DNA of 64,000 nucleotides. Origin: Symsagittifera roscoffensis (lineage: Eukaryota > Xenacoelomorpha > Acoela > Convolutidae). Location: assembly GCF_963678635.1 (NCBI RefSeq), contig NC_087069.1, positions 5,499,472-5,563,471 of the forward strand. The letters run 5' to 3'. Shown here piece by piece: positions 21,552 through 32,589 of this stretch. Position 1 is the first letter of the stretch. Each line of letters opens with the position of its first letter. The position numbers were made by a program, and so were the translations under genes. Below the pieces are notes generated by a model, which saw only the letters and a program-made list of their open reading frames with translations, made no database searches and was not told where the DNA came from.

Positions 21552-22905
21552 GTTTTTGATGATATTTTGAAACGTTTCTTGACTCATTTGCTTTCTCATT
21601 AAATAATTTTTACTTAAACTGGTTTAGTTTCTCATACATTTTATTTGATTGATTATAGCGTACTAATTGTTTTTTTTTGTCCAAAATGTCTGTCAGCCAG
21701 GAACGAAAGGTTGAATCTAGTGCAGACAGCGTAACTAATGTTAAGCCAAACTGCATTGACAACTGTAAATTTTTCACACTATGTTTTTAAATTAAATTCA
21801 TAATTAATTGTTGACAATTGCAAGTAAAAACCATTGCAGATTACATAGGGACTATAAGTTAAAACTTGGTGACAATTAAAATTTTTACATGGGGACTATT
21901 GGGTATAAATTATTACACGGTCACAATTAGTATTACCACATGGTGACCAATGGTTGTCATATAATACATGGTGACAAGTATGATCTATACCTAATGGTCA
22001 TCCCGGTATGACACCCCCTCATCATAGTTTGCTATATGCATAATACTATCGTGTACAAAATCTTGTAGTTAACATAATTATAGCGACATATTAGAACGAC
22101 GTGAGTTCCTTTTTTTAAATTTTCTTCAGCTACTTAAAACTTGCTTTTTCACTTGCATTTTGATTTTGTTGATACTAAGCCTCTCGATTGCAGACGGAGG
22201 AACGGGAAAACAAAACGGGACATGTTCTTCCTTTCAAGAAGCGGAAATTCTTTCTTTTCGAATTGATTCTGAATGAAATTTTTTCATCGAAAAGTTAATG
22301 CAACCAACGAGTATTCTATATAAATTTTGAGCCCTGTTTGAGCTGTCTGATCCAAAAAATTATCGAAAAACAGAGAAAAGGGGAAACCTAAAAGAGTACG
22401 AAAGTCACAGGTCAAATAACAAATAATCAATAAAAAATGTTTTTCTCTTACAGCTTGTCAAAAAATGTTTTAAGTCAATTTTTTTTCGAAGTATAGCATA
22501 CGGAATCAATTTACCTTGATAAGTTACCATTATCTGTTTGGCAGGACAAACTTGAAACCGACACAAAAATTACTCTACCCACCATCCTGATAGTAAAAAA
22601 ATGCATTTTTACGGTGTAAAGAGATTTTTGTTCATTGTCAAATTCAACAGTCTTGCAGAACTATCCACTGTCAATTTTTACTAAATGCACTAAAAGTAGA
22701 AGATATAACGGGATTCGTCATATGCAATGATGTCACCCAAAGATTATCATATGGGCCATTGTTTTTACTGGTAATTTCAAAGTTTCGTGAAATTTCGGAA
22801 TAAAACTTGAAGGAAAGGGCTGTTTTTTAGGTTTATGTGAAACCATTCACTTCGTCATTTGCCAAAGCTTTCTCAAATGAGTATTTTTCATACGCAAGAT
22901 TTTGC
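21552..22905. other. Non-coding tail of module B
   Basis: Matches 15600-16950, including the GGTGACAA motif cluster (21850-21985) with one extra copy containing TTACACGGTCACAATTAG. No gene is recognised. Confidence 0.5.
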
Positions 22906-23200
22906 CCTTTTATTTGATTATTATTACTTTTCGGGACCACGCAATCGATTATCATTCTTTAAGTTTCATAATTTTGAGAATTTACGTCGATTTTATTCCA
23001 TTTAAAGTTCATTGTAATGACTCATAATGCAGTTTAATCTCTATATATTTTTAAAAATGTTTCTGCAAAATTTGCAGTTTTTGAGATGTATTCACAGCCT
23101 ACTCGATTTCCAAACCCACTCGCATTCAATTAAAAATTACAAAACTATATGCCTTACATTTTACACGCAGGTGTTCACAATTTTCACAACCAAATTGAAC
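22906..23200. other. Unique intergenic sequence
   Basis: Homology with module A ends here. Nothing is recognised. Confidence 0.4.
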
Positions 23201-23440
23201 AAGCCCAAACTTACAACCTCCCATTTATCAGCACACCAACCACAATCCCTCACTTACCCGGCCTCCACCTACCCCACCATGACTCACTCATTCCCTTCCA
23301 CCCACATTCAGCCACACAACTACCCCCACCACACCTACCCCACACACACTTCCACCTATTCCACCTATTACACTTATTCCACCATTCCACCTTACCTACA
23401 ACACCCCCCCCCCCTCCCCTCAGTGTGTGTAGGTCTGAAA
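23200..23440. repeat. C/A-rich low-complexity tract with poly-C run
   Basis: About 240 bases almost free of G on the plus strand, built from CCACC, CATTC and TACCCCACC words, ending in a run of about 12 C at 23402-23414. It stands out strongly against the AT-rich surroundings. The proline/histidine-rich frames across it are composition artefacts. Confidence 0.8.
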
Positions 23441-24480
23441 GGGGTGGGTGTAGGGTGCGCATGTTTAAAAAAATCTTCCTAAGGACGTAATGAATCATTG
23501 GATTTGAGATAAAGAAGAAACATTGATGTGTGATGATCAATTAGTTTTAGGTGTTAATCATTATATCGAACGTCCATCCTAAATTTTCAAGTTTATCCTA
23601 AATTTTCCTTTGCTTAAACAAGCCGGAACGTTGAAATATCGAAAAAACTTCGACCCTAGAGATTCGAAAAAGGTTTATGAGAAAAAGTTTCACCTTTCAA
23701 GATTTTTATCATGGTCAATTATGCATATCTGGAATCCCTTGAACCACTTTTTGTTCTATTTTCAGATTTTGCACGCCGTCTTTAGAAAATCACTTCAATA
23801 TGACTCTTTGTCGATGTTTTTTTTTCGTAAAAAAATTAGATCCATTCAATTAGCATGTTCTTGTTAATCATGTACCTTTGTTTATTTTGAAAAACTTCCA
23901 AGAAGAACTATTAGCTTATCCTATCCCGTGTGGTACGAAAATTGGTTGCGGTTCTGTATGCGAAAAGCTATAAAACTGTCTCACAAACATGATCACTTTT
24001 CTGATTATCTCCGTTTTTCGATGAACGATTTTAATGTGGAGTTAAGGTAGAAATGGTCCATAAATAAGTCATCTGCAACAAGCGTTCTCAATTTTTTAAA
24101 TTCTTAAATCAGTTTTTTTTGTTCAATTCTGAAAACGGAACTAACTCAGTGCCAAAACCAACGACTGAAAAAAGACAGAACACGAGAAGTTTTTTTTGCA
24201 TCGAAAACTGCAGTCTTTTTCTTCTGCTAGTCACAGCGCAATCGCTCTCCCCTGCGTCTTGGTATGAAACCTTCTTTCCCAAGCAAAAATTGCCATTTTT
24301 TGTTAACTTAATCGGCTGTAAGTTTCAGACTTGAGTTTCTTGGAGACACTTATTCTAGTGCAATTTTCAACGCCAGAATTAAATTTATCGCTCTACACCA
24401 GCCAAGAACGATGAATGTACCACAAAATTGGGGAAGCATATTTATCTACAGAACAATTAACATAATTGTCTCGACATTCG
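23441..24480. other. Intergenic, no gene recognised
   Basis: Short frames at 23610-23867 and 24119-24334 have no recognisable motifs. Confidence 0.4.
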
Positions 24481-24486
24481 AAGAAA

Positions 24487-25913
24487 GTGACGGAATATTT
24501 GTGCTCGCGTGGTTTTTTTCCTCAGACAATTGTAGAATTCCTATCTAGCCTTTTTTGACGAAAATTTTATATCATCTGAAAAGCGTTGTTGTCTTAAATT
24601 CCCCAGTGATCATTTTGTATAAAATTATGAGGGTTTAAATGGGGGCCAATTGGGACAATAAACGCGCGATATTTTTCGCGCTATTAACGTGTAAGAGGAG
24701 ATTTAATCGTCTTAGAGTTCGTTCCAAATTGGTTGAATCAGGCTGTTTGCCATAATAGCTATGTTACTAGGAGCGCAATCTATCACTTTGTACTTTATAT
24801 GGCGTCTTGTGGGGTTGATTATTACAAAAATCTGAGATTATAATAATCCTTCTTTATCATTTTTTTTTCATGTTATCATTGCTCGTTCCCGCATCCAAGT
24901 TTAGGCGTAAATAATCGATTATAACGGATAATTATGATGATTTTTTGACAATTATAATCGATTATAATTACCAAAATTAGGTCTTTAAGGGATTTATAAT
25001 TGATTGTAATCGTGATATTTTCCAAGAGATTATTATCTCTTATAATCGATTATAATTGATTATAATTGATTATAGTTCTTTCTAAAAACCCTTAAAATCA
25101 ATTATAATTGATTATAATCGATTATAATCTCTTATTTTGCCGAAATTTTCTTATATTCGAAGTATATCTGATGGGTTATTTTTTTGTGTCAATAAAAAAA
25201 TCTCTAAAAGAGAGATCTCTTGATCACTTTGGTTCATCTGAACACAAAGTTATACCACGAAACAAAAAATTCATAGAGATCCTTTCATATGAGTTGAAAG
25301 GTTCTCGCGGTAGATGAAAAATAATTTTTCCGAATCAATCATGAAACTAAATCAATCTGCTGATGTTTTGGTATTTAAAAAAGCTTTAAATATGCATCAC
25401 AAAACAACTCTAATGGGGAAGAAATGAAAAAAAAAACTTATAAATTTGAATTAATTGGAAAACTTTAAAAACATTTTTCTCATTTTTCATAGGAACCAAC
25501 GTACACAAAAAGCATAAAATATAAGCAATTTAGATGCAACTTCGAAGACAAAAATGGACAAACAAAAGGGATTATAATCAATTATAATCAATTATATTGG
25601 ATTTTTGTGCAACACTAATAAAATAGAAATTTGAATAAAAATAATGGATTATAATCAATTATAATCGAATATAATTGTATCAAAAAATAGACAAATAAAT
25701 AATCGATTATAATCGATTATGATGGATTATAATTAATTATAATTTGAATTTAAAAAGAGAGATTATAATCGATTATTAATTGATTAAAATTGATTGTTTC
25801 TCAATTATAGTGAGACTGGTACTAAAATCGTAATATAATCGATTAATAACGCTTGAAACTGGATGCGGGTTAGACCTTAATAGGCAGTCGGAACAATTCC
25901 TGATACGAGCAGT
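24487..25913 (+). repeat. Interspersed repeat family S, copy 1, interrupted by a family-M element
   Basis: The left part 24487-24887 begins GTGACGGAATATTTGTGCTC and contains the CGCGATATTTTTCGCGCTATTAACG block. The right part 25870-25913 ends in TGATACGAGCAGTCTTG. The two halves are separated by the family-M transposon. Together they match copies at 38985, 56445 and 57660. Confidence 0.8.
24888..25869. mobile_element. Non-autonomous TIR DNA transposon, family M copy 2
   Basis: Starts CCCGCATCCA and ends TGGATGCGGG, about 982 bp, colinear with 1298-2255 including the subterminal ATAATCGATTATAAT palindromes and the AAGAGAGATCTCTT centre. It is inserted in repeat S. No transposase is encoded. 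Confidence 0.85.
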
Positions 25914-26560
25914 CTTGTTTCTGTTTGCGCCTGATAACTTGCACAAAAGTTGTTCTTTTAATGAAAATAAAAAGATTCGAATCTATTCTCTTTGAACATA
26001 ATTTCACATGTGCCTTAATTTGAATCTTAGAAACTAACCCTGATGTGTGAGCACCTTATTCAAGTTTTGGAAGTGTATACGTTTTTGGCAAAACTTGAGA
26101 AAATTGAGATCTGCGTTAAGTAGAAACGTTGGTCGTTACAATTTTATCTGGAACAAACAATGAATAAAAGGGGAAGAATAACTATACTTCAAAAACGTTT
26201 TTTTTTAATAGCAGACATGATCTTTAATAAATTTTGTGGTTCGAATTTTTTCTAATTTTTAAAAAAGTTGAAGCAGCAAAAACTCCCATTACAAGACATA
26301 CAGCAGATTTTGTTTACACGACATTGTAATGCTATGCTATTGGGTTACATAGTTTCATTTGGAAACAATAGACACGAAATAAATGAAAGAAAACAATAAG
26401 GTTTGAAAGATTACGTGATCGTACCATTTTCATGGTTTTCTATTTTAGTTTGTCATCTTAAATTGTAACGATACAATGCCGCACTTCAATTTTAATCTTG
26501 TAATAATTGTGAGCTGTTTACCAAAGACGAACTATTTTATTTCAGTCGTATATCCATAAA
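25914..26560. other. Region 3' of the B-box gene
   Basis: AT-rich. It presumably holds the 3' untranslated region and end signal of the minus-strand gene, though no single poly(A) signal stands out. No other gene is seen. Confidence 0.4.
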
Positions 26561-28255
26561 TCAATGTATTCCATGTTTCATTCTTCTATGATCAGACAGG
26601 CCAAGTTGGCGTTTGAAAGTTTTTCCACATTTGTCACACTTGATAGAAGTTGGAGGTGAAACAATAGCTTTTTCTTTCTTAACTTCTGCCCAAATTGCAA
26701 AGATATGACTGAACGTCGTCGAATTTTTATCCCAAGTTATTGTCGGTAAGAACGTGAAGTCGAACACCGAGTAAGAAAAACTAATACTCTCGGGCTGGTT
26801 TTTCCATGAAATCTGTTTCACCAAAGTATATGAGCTATTGAGTTCGTCTTTTCTTAACAGATGCGCCAATTTAGCAGGAACCGACCAAACACAGATTAAG
26901 TTGTAGGAGATAGGTGATATGCAATCAACCGAGTCTAGTTGATGAGTGTCTGAAGTTATTTCAGTTACTGAACCAGTTATAACTGAAAACTTGATAATTT
27001 TGTTCTCGTTTTCATCAATAAAAAACAACTGATCTGTATAATAACTACCAGTCATTTTTATTTTTGGACATGACTTCGAATTAAATTTACAGCTTTTACT
27101 GTTCGTTAATTTTACCATATGGTTTATTGGATCCCAGTAAGACCAATACAAAGAGTTTCCGAATTTAAAGGGCCAAAGACAGTTATCACATTCAGGGTAA
27201 TTTGCAGGTGAAAACTTCCCATTTTTGTGGGTCATGGCAGTTCTGTCACTTAGCAAAAATATGAAGTTACTTGTAAAATCACTTAGGAAGTTATACAATG
27301 GGTAGACGTGGGTTATCGTAACGTTTTTACCGACTGTTGTTTGGAAACGAGAAACAAGTTCAAATTTCTGATCATCTTTGACAAGATTCACTTTGATAAC
27401 TTCAATATTCCCGCAAAAATTGTCTGCAATTCTGAAGATCTGGCTTCTTTGCTGTCCCACGATATTGAATATATTACATTTGCCAACAAAAGTCAACATT
27501 TTTTGAAGATAAAGGGTAAAGTTTTCAAAAGTTTTTCTGACTAACTCTTCGGAGCAAAATGAGACGATTAGTTCTTGTTGGTCACTGCAACTTTCAAACA
27601 TTGGTTGGAATTTTTCAACTTTCGTAAAAACACTCGAGTAATTGTTAATCAGTCTTTGGTTTGACTCGCTCAATAACTCCCGAACACTTTTTTGAACATC
27701 AATTAGTTCATTGCATACGTTTTCAAGGTTCTGTTCGAATTTCTCATTGGTTTTAGATTTTCCTAAAATGTCGCGCAGCAGATTTTCTTGCAGTTTGTTA
27801 CATTCGCTTTCTATGGCGAGGGAAATTTTTTCAGCATCAGTTTTGTTTTGATTGACAACTTTTGATAATGCTGTCTTTCTTAGTTGAACAGGTTTCTCTT
27901 TGTTTTCTAAATCCGTTAACAGGCTGAAAACTTTTGTTTTTATTTCCAAAGCTTTCTCTTCGAGTGATTCACATTCATGTTTTCTGTGTGATGCCAGGCA
28001 TTTGCAACAGAAAAGAACGTCACATGTTTTGCAGTATTCGGAGACAACAAAATTGTGAACCGCACAAGCAATTGGTTCAAAACCTTTCGAGTCCACAATC
28101 GAGTGCCCTTTTCGTATATGCGGAACTAAGCAGTCTTCGCAGAACAAGTTTTCACTTGATGTTTCTCCTTAATTAGTTGTGCAAGTTTGACATCGAAATA
28201 AAGCAATATTCGGTATTGTTGTCAAGCAAGACCCACAATCCGATGAAGACATCAT
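26561..28255 (-). CDS. B-box zinc-finger (TRIM-like) protein with C-terminal C2H2 finger; in-frame stop near the start
   Basis: The likely start is the tandem ATG at 28255-28250 (MMSSSDCGSCL), aligned with the start of the paralogous pseudogene. Residues 7-25 hold CxxC...CxxC. The frame then meets TAA at 28171-28169 (codon 29) and stays open for a further 535 codons to 26561. After the stop: CEDC...H...H completes a B-box 1-like cluster; a canonical B-box 2 follows (CAVHNFVVSEYC...HRKH, C-X2-H-X7-C-X2-C-X4-C-X2-C-X3-H-X2-H); then a long charged helical region likely to be coiled coil; then a beta-rich region with repeated 'FFIDENENKIIKF'-like strands; then a C2H2 finger (C-X2-C-X12-H-X4-H) at the C-terminus. 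No RING domain is seen, so ubiquitin-ligase activity cannot be inferred. Apart from the stop it looks intact. Recent pseudogenization, a sequencing error, or use of a later start are the options. Confidence 0.75.
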
Positions 28256-28585
28256 GAATATGTATTCTAAAACAAACGTCTACTTTCATATCTTAGTAAT
28301 AAGAAAAAAAATTTTTTTGAAGTTCCTAATTAATTAATCTTATGTTTATGTTCAATATATTCAGCATTAATTTGCAAAAAAACGAAACTGAGACATTTTC
28401 TTAAAGAAATTATTGTTGCTAATTTTCTATGAAATCTGATGTTCCCAGGCGGTGGTTAGAGAAAAAAAAACAAAATCTTCTGGAGCTTTTTTGACAAATA
28501 CAAAAAAAGCACTTCAATTCAGACCGCTACAATATTTTCCCAATGTGTTAAAATCTTACTTGAAGATGTTCCAAAATTAATAAAA
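28256..28585. other. Upstream region of the B-box gene
   Basis: AT-rich sequence that should contain the promoter of the minus-strand B-box gene. No definite core promoter element could be singled out. Confidence 0.35.
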
Positions 28586-29026
28586 ATGAACGTACACTTT
28601 CATTTGGAAAGAAATACGCTATTGGACAAAATTGAGAATTTTTTTCTCTTAAATGCCTGTTTTCAAGGTCTTTTTTGTACAAAACTTACTTCAAATTTAA
28701 GTAAAATTTTTACATATACCAAGAGCAAATCATCAGAAGTACTCTCTATGAAACTATCAATAATTGATATCAATGACTTACCAATGTAATCCGGGTCTAA
28801 AACGCCAGACTTTTTCATCTGCACTAAGTTTGGCAAAAGTGAACAACTGAAAAACTGCCGAGTTCAGCTAAAGTTTCACACTGATTATTTAAATTGTCTC
28901 GCTGAAAAAGCCCATTGTCACATGAACAACTATTTTATTCCGGTTTTTGAAGAAAGTGTTCCCACGATGCAAAACTTAGTGCAGATGAAGAAGTCTGGAG
29001 TTTTCAGACCCAGATTACATTGTTAA
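28586..29026 (+). other. Unrecognised frame of 146 codons with one internal stop
   Basis: From ATG 28586 the frame runs 67 codons to TAA at 28787-28789, then continues open in the same frame to TAA 29024-29026. The second half has Cys-rich, mixed composition (FFICTKFGKSEQLKNCRVQL) and looks more protein-like than the surrounding DNA. A 43-codon ATG frame (29052-29183, charged, KKFKKLLFKKDIEKRR) follows 25 bases later. No family is recognised. It may be a decayed gene divergent from the B-box gene. Confidence 0.3.
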
Positions 29027-29183
29027 GTAACTGAAACTAAACCTTGATAGTATGTTGGAGGGTAACTCTGATGATTTGCTCTTTTTCTATCTAAAAAAAT
29101 TTAAGAAACTGTTGTTCAAAAAGGACATTGAAAAGAGACGTTTAGAAAAGAAACCGGAATTCGCTTTTAATTTTGTCTACTAG

Positions 29184-30359
29184 TGTAATACTTTGTTGAT
29201 ATTACGAACTTGACGAATTTTATCTCAAAGGTTATTTTTCAAAAACTGTGAACAATCCTCATAGGAACTCAGAAGTTGAAACAATTGTCAAACCGAAACC
29301 TATTTTCGAAAACTTGAATAACTGCTCAGAACAACGATTGAGTGCAAGCTAGCTTTTGCGATGAAATTTTATTTGTTAAGATAGGTGAAACCATTCCATT
29401 AGTTATACCTATTCCGATAATTGCGAGTTAGGGAAAAGATTTCATAGTTCACGAACAAGAGAAATTACACTTTTCAAGTTAAAAATTAGGCTTCTTTTTC
29501 CCACGCATTAAAATAAGGAAAAGATGAGTTTGAGGTTTTCCATCATACTTATAAATTACGATCTTCGCGCGGTAATGTGAAACCAACTGAAACTTAACAT
29601 TTAGTTGAATAGTGTTTCAACGTCTCGGTAAACCGAATGACTAAGTGGTTAAAATATTTGTGAAGTAACTAGTTTATAATTTAAGATACTTCACTTTTCT
29701 AGAAAAGCTTTTTGTACCCAGTGCAAATCGAACACAATGAATTAGCTAAATTATGGATAATACTTGCTACTTTCGACCATCTTCATGATTCTGAACGGTG
29801 ATGAAAACAATGAAAAAAATGTTTATAAATTAGCGTTGAAAAAAAAACAATAAAACATTTCAAATTCATGTGAGCTTGGTTTTCTGAAAATTATGTAAAA
29901 CAATTTTAGGCGCCAACTTTACACTCGACTACTATCAAAAACCTCGCCTACTTCTACGCCACTTGAAAGAGACAAAAATTTAAACTAATTTAGGCTAGTT
30001 CTGTGACTTGTAAAAAAACTACTTTCAAAGAATCTGTCATATACACTCAATTTTCCTTCATTTGTGTGAAAATTAGTGAAGCAAATCTTGATTGTTGATT
30101 GAACAGGGTGAAAAACACACTACTTGCAAAGCGTTAAGAGAAAAGAAAACTTAAGAACACATTATAAAAATTTAAGGTGGAATGCACAAAAAAAACATCC
30201 GGTTGGCAATTGAGCACAAAAACTTCGTTTTCTTCTTCAGTAAACAGACACTTTTAGATCTGGAACACGAATCCTAATAGATTTTTTTGAAAAGTGAAAA
30301 GAGGGTATCAGAACGCAAGAAACTCCCAGAAACAATCCAAGCTATCATTTGGTGACAGA
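29184..30359. other. Intergenic, no gene recognised
   Basis: AT-rich unique sequence, no supported frame. Confidence 0.4.
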
Positions 30360-31930
30360 TTTTAAGGTTTTTTCCAGCATTCTACTATCTTATACTCAGT
30401 TGTTTTGATAAAACATATTGAAACTCTAATAAAAGATTCTGAACTTTTTTAACGAAAGAAAATTTGCACACTATTTTGCGTTACTATTGTCCCATATCAC
30501 CCCAGATTGATACTTGTTTTGTTTTAGGAAATTAAAAAAATTGAATATATGAGTTTGGTTTGTACAAAATACTCATTTTTTCTACCCTACCAATTATCAA
30601 AATTCACAACAAAATCTAAACCGTAATTTTAACTACAATCAAAATTAGAACTGTAAGTTTTCTCAAAATTGTTTCAAATCTGATGTTTATTGCATGTTCA
30701 AAAAAATTTTGTGAGCAACTTGACTGTAAAGGCAATTTTTGCATGATACAATTTCCTCAAAAATGAACCAAGGACATACCTTATGCATCAATATCAGCTT
30801 TTACGGGAAAGCTTGACTGATTTTCCAGTAAAGTTCGTTGATTTTCGGAAGTTTTTTTCCACACAAGTATCCCTATTGCCCACATAACAGAATAGAAAAA
30901 TACTTTCACCTAGCGAGCTCAATATTTTCACCTCAAGCGAGGTAATAATGCGCCTAATTTCTATTAAACTATCTTTGCAGCTGCGCGGAATGATATTCAA
31001 CAAGTGATAGATCAACTGCAAAATTATTACACCTTTGAATTCCGGAACAACAGTGCTAATGTATCATTTGACTGTTTTTGAAAGCAAACACATTTAATCG
31101 ATCCCGAATCAAGACGAGAATCAAAAATGTGATGCACAAAATAAGTTTTTTTTTGTCTTTTTTTCGAAAAAATGTAGCTTGAACAACCATCATTAAAGAA
31201 CAAATTGTGAAACCAGAAAAACACAATAAGTTGAACTCATAACAATAATTTAGTTAACAATTGAGTCAAATTATAACAAATGAAAAATTTTGAAAATTAA
31301 TTTTCCGAAAAAGAATTTCATCGTAAAGTTATTTCGTTTCATTGTTCAAAATTAGGTTAACAAATTTTTCCAGTTTTACCAACATTAAACGAAACAAAAA
31401 TAACAGAAAGAGTTTTGTTTACCTTGAATTAAAAGATGAACTGTGATAGAATAATGACTAGATATTGCCAACCAAAACCTTCTTATACTGACATTCTAAC
31501 ACAATGAACTTCTAAAATTCAATTCGGAAAATTTTAATATGATTTTTTGTCATTTTTTATTATTTTTGTTATTAAGATTAAATACACTCACAGTACATGG
31601 TTGCAGATCATACGTCATCCGAACTGAAATGACATTTATTTTTTTACAGAAATTTGCGTCAAAAAAGCATATTAAGGTTAAATTGCTTTTCCGTCAAAAT
31701 AAAGGACTGGTGATGATAAGTTGTGCGACGCAAAAATTGGTAAGCTGGTTTGAAAGTAAATGGCGGTATGTATTTGCAAATAATTTAACTGAGTTTGGTA
31801 ACAACGTTGTTAAGGAAATATCGTAAGCTATACAGTGAATACAAGTTCAATCATTAAAAAAAAGGTGTATTGTTATCTTTCATCACATGATTTGACAAGT
31901 AGAAAAAACAAGCGTGCAAAATGATAAAAT
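30360..31930 (-). repeat. Repeat family D, inverted diverged copy
   Basis: The reverse complement of this stretch aligns along its length with 51650-53220 and with 54170-55290. Shared landmarks include the block at 30860-30930 (GTGGGCAATAGGGATACT on the minus strand), the block near 31610-31640 and TTTCTACTTGTCAAATCA near 31890. Divergence is clearly higher than between the two right-hand copies. Confidence 0.8.
31539..31826 (+). other. 95-codon frame inside repeat D
   Basis: An ATG-started frame with a hydrophobic, signal-like start (MIFCHFLLFLLLRL) and a basic body ending NLTEFGNNVVKEIS. A TTGCAG/ATCATACG junction near 31606 could be a splice acceptor. The equivalent minus-strand text at 51.8-52.1 and 54.3-54.6 kb keeps a readable block (FLTEFGENNVQMYREL in one copy) but with stops. 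It may be the remnant of a repeat-borne gene. No family is recognised. Confidence 0.3.
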
Positions 31931-32029
31931 TACAGAGAGTTGCAAAAAGTTTGTGCAGACAAAATTGATTATCAAAAGCAATTGTAACAGTTGCATGCAA
32001 TTTGGTTTTTCAGACAACCTCGAGATATA

Positions 32030-32222
32030 ATTAGTAGCAAAAAGTTCGGACAGACAAAAATAATTAAAAAGACCGTTCTTACATGCAAACGCTAATTTTT
32101 CAGACAGAAATTTTGTTTCAATTTTACCTAAAAACTCAAATTTGCATGCAAAAATTGCTCAAAAATAGCAGGTTGCTCTTTTTAATTATTTCTGTCTGTC
32201 CGAACTTTTTGCAACTCTCTAT
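32030..32222. mobile_element. Tc1/mariner-type MITE, about 190 bp
   Basis: Left end GTAGCAAAAAGTTCGGACAG and right end CTGTCCGAACTTTTTGCAAC form inverted repeats of about 40 bp (extending into AATTAAAAAGA). TA-rich flanks. No coding capacity. Confidence 0.8.
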
Positions 32223-32589
32223 ACACGTTTGGACTGAAAAGTTAGGTTTTGCACGCAAAGTTTTTTCAAAGGTCAATTGTTCTATCTATCTATCTATTAT
32301 ATATTTAAATGCGGGCTTCACTATCTCGCAATGTTTAAGCTTCTTCAACGTATTATTTTCGCATGTTTAAGCTATATCGTATATTGCAATGATTAAGAAT
32401 GTTTCGATTTTCCAATTTGATTTTAGTGGTTATTTTACGAATCGAATTAGGGGTTGCAAATTTGGCCTCCAATTTTGAATGCCCGAATCATTTTCATTTT
32501 ATCTAACGAGATAAGACGATTTTTGAGATATTTTCAAAAATTATTTGAAATTTCAAATAACAAAATATTTTAAAAAACTTGAAGTTCCA

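Larger units (their letters stand above)
16970..22905 (+). mobile_element. Polinton/adintovirus-like morphogenesis module, copy B
   Basis: Colinear with module A from CCTGAACAAAGC (10286/16972) to the TTTCTCAAATGA...TTTTTC block (about 16877/22870). It lacks about 670 bp equivalent to 12545-13215 of copy A, and so has no penton C-terminus, no pX-like gene and no capsid start. Its capsid and protease frames are cleaner than those of copy A. All genes remain interrupted. Confidence 0.75.

Noticed and set aside
23027-23540. Pro/His/Thr-rich frames and Gly/Trp-rich antisense frame
   Set aside because: Products of the C/A-rich low-complexity tract; three frames are open simultaneously.
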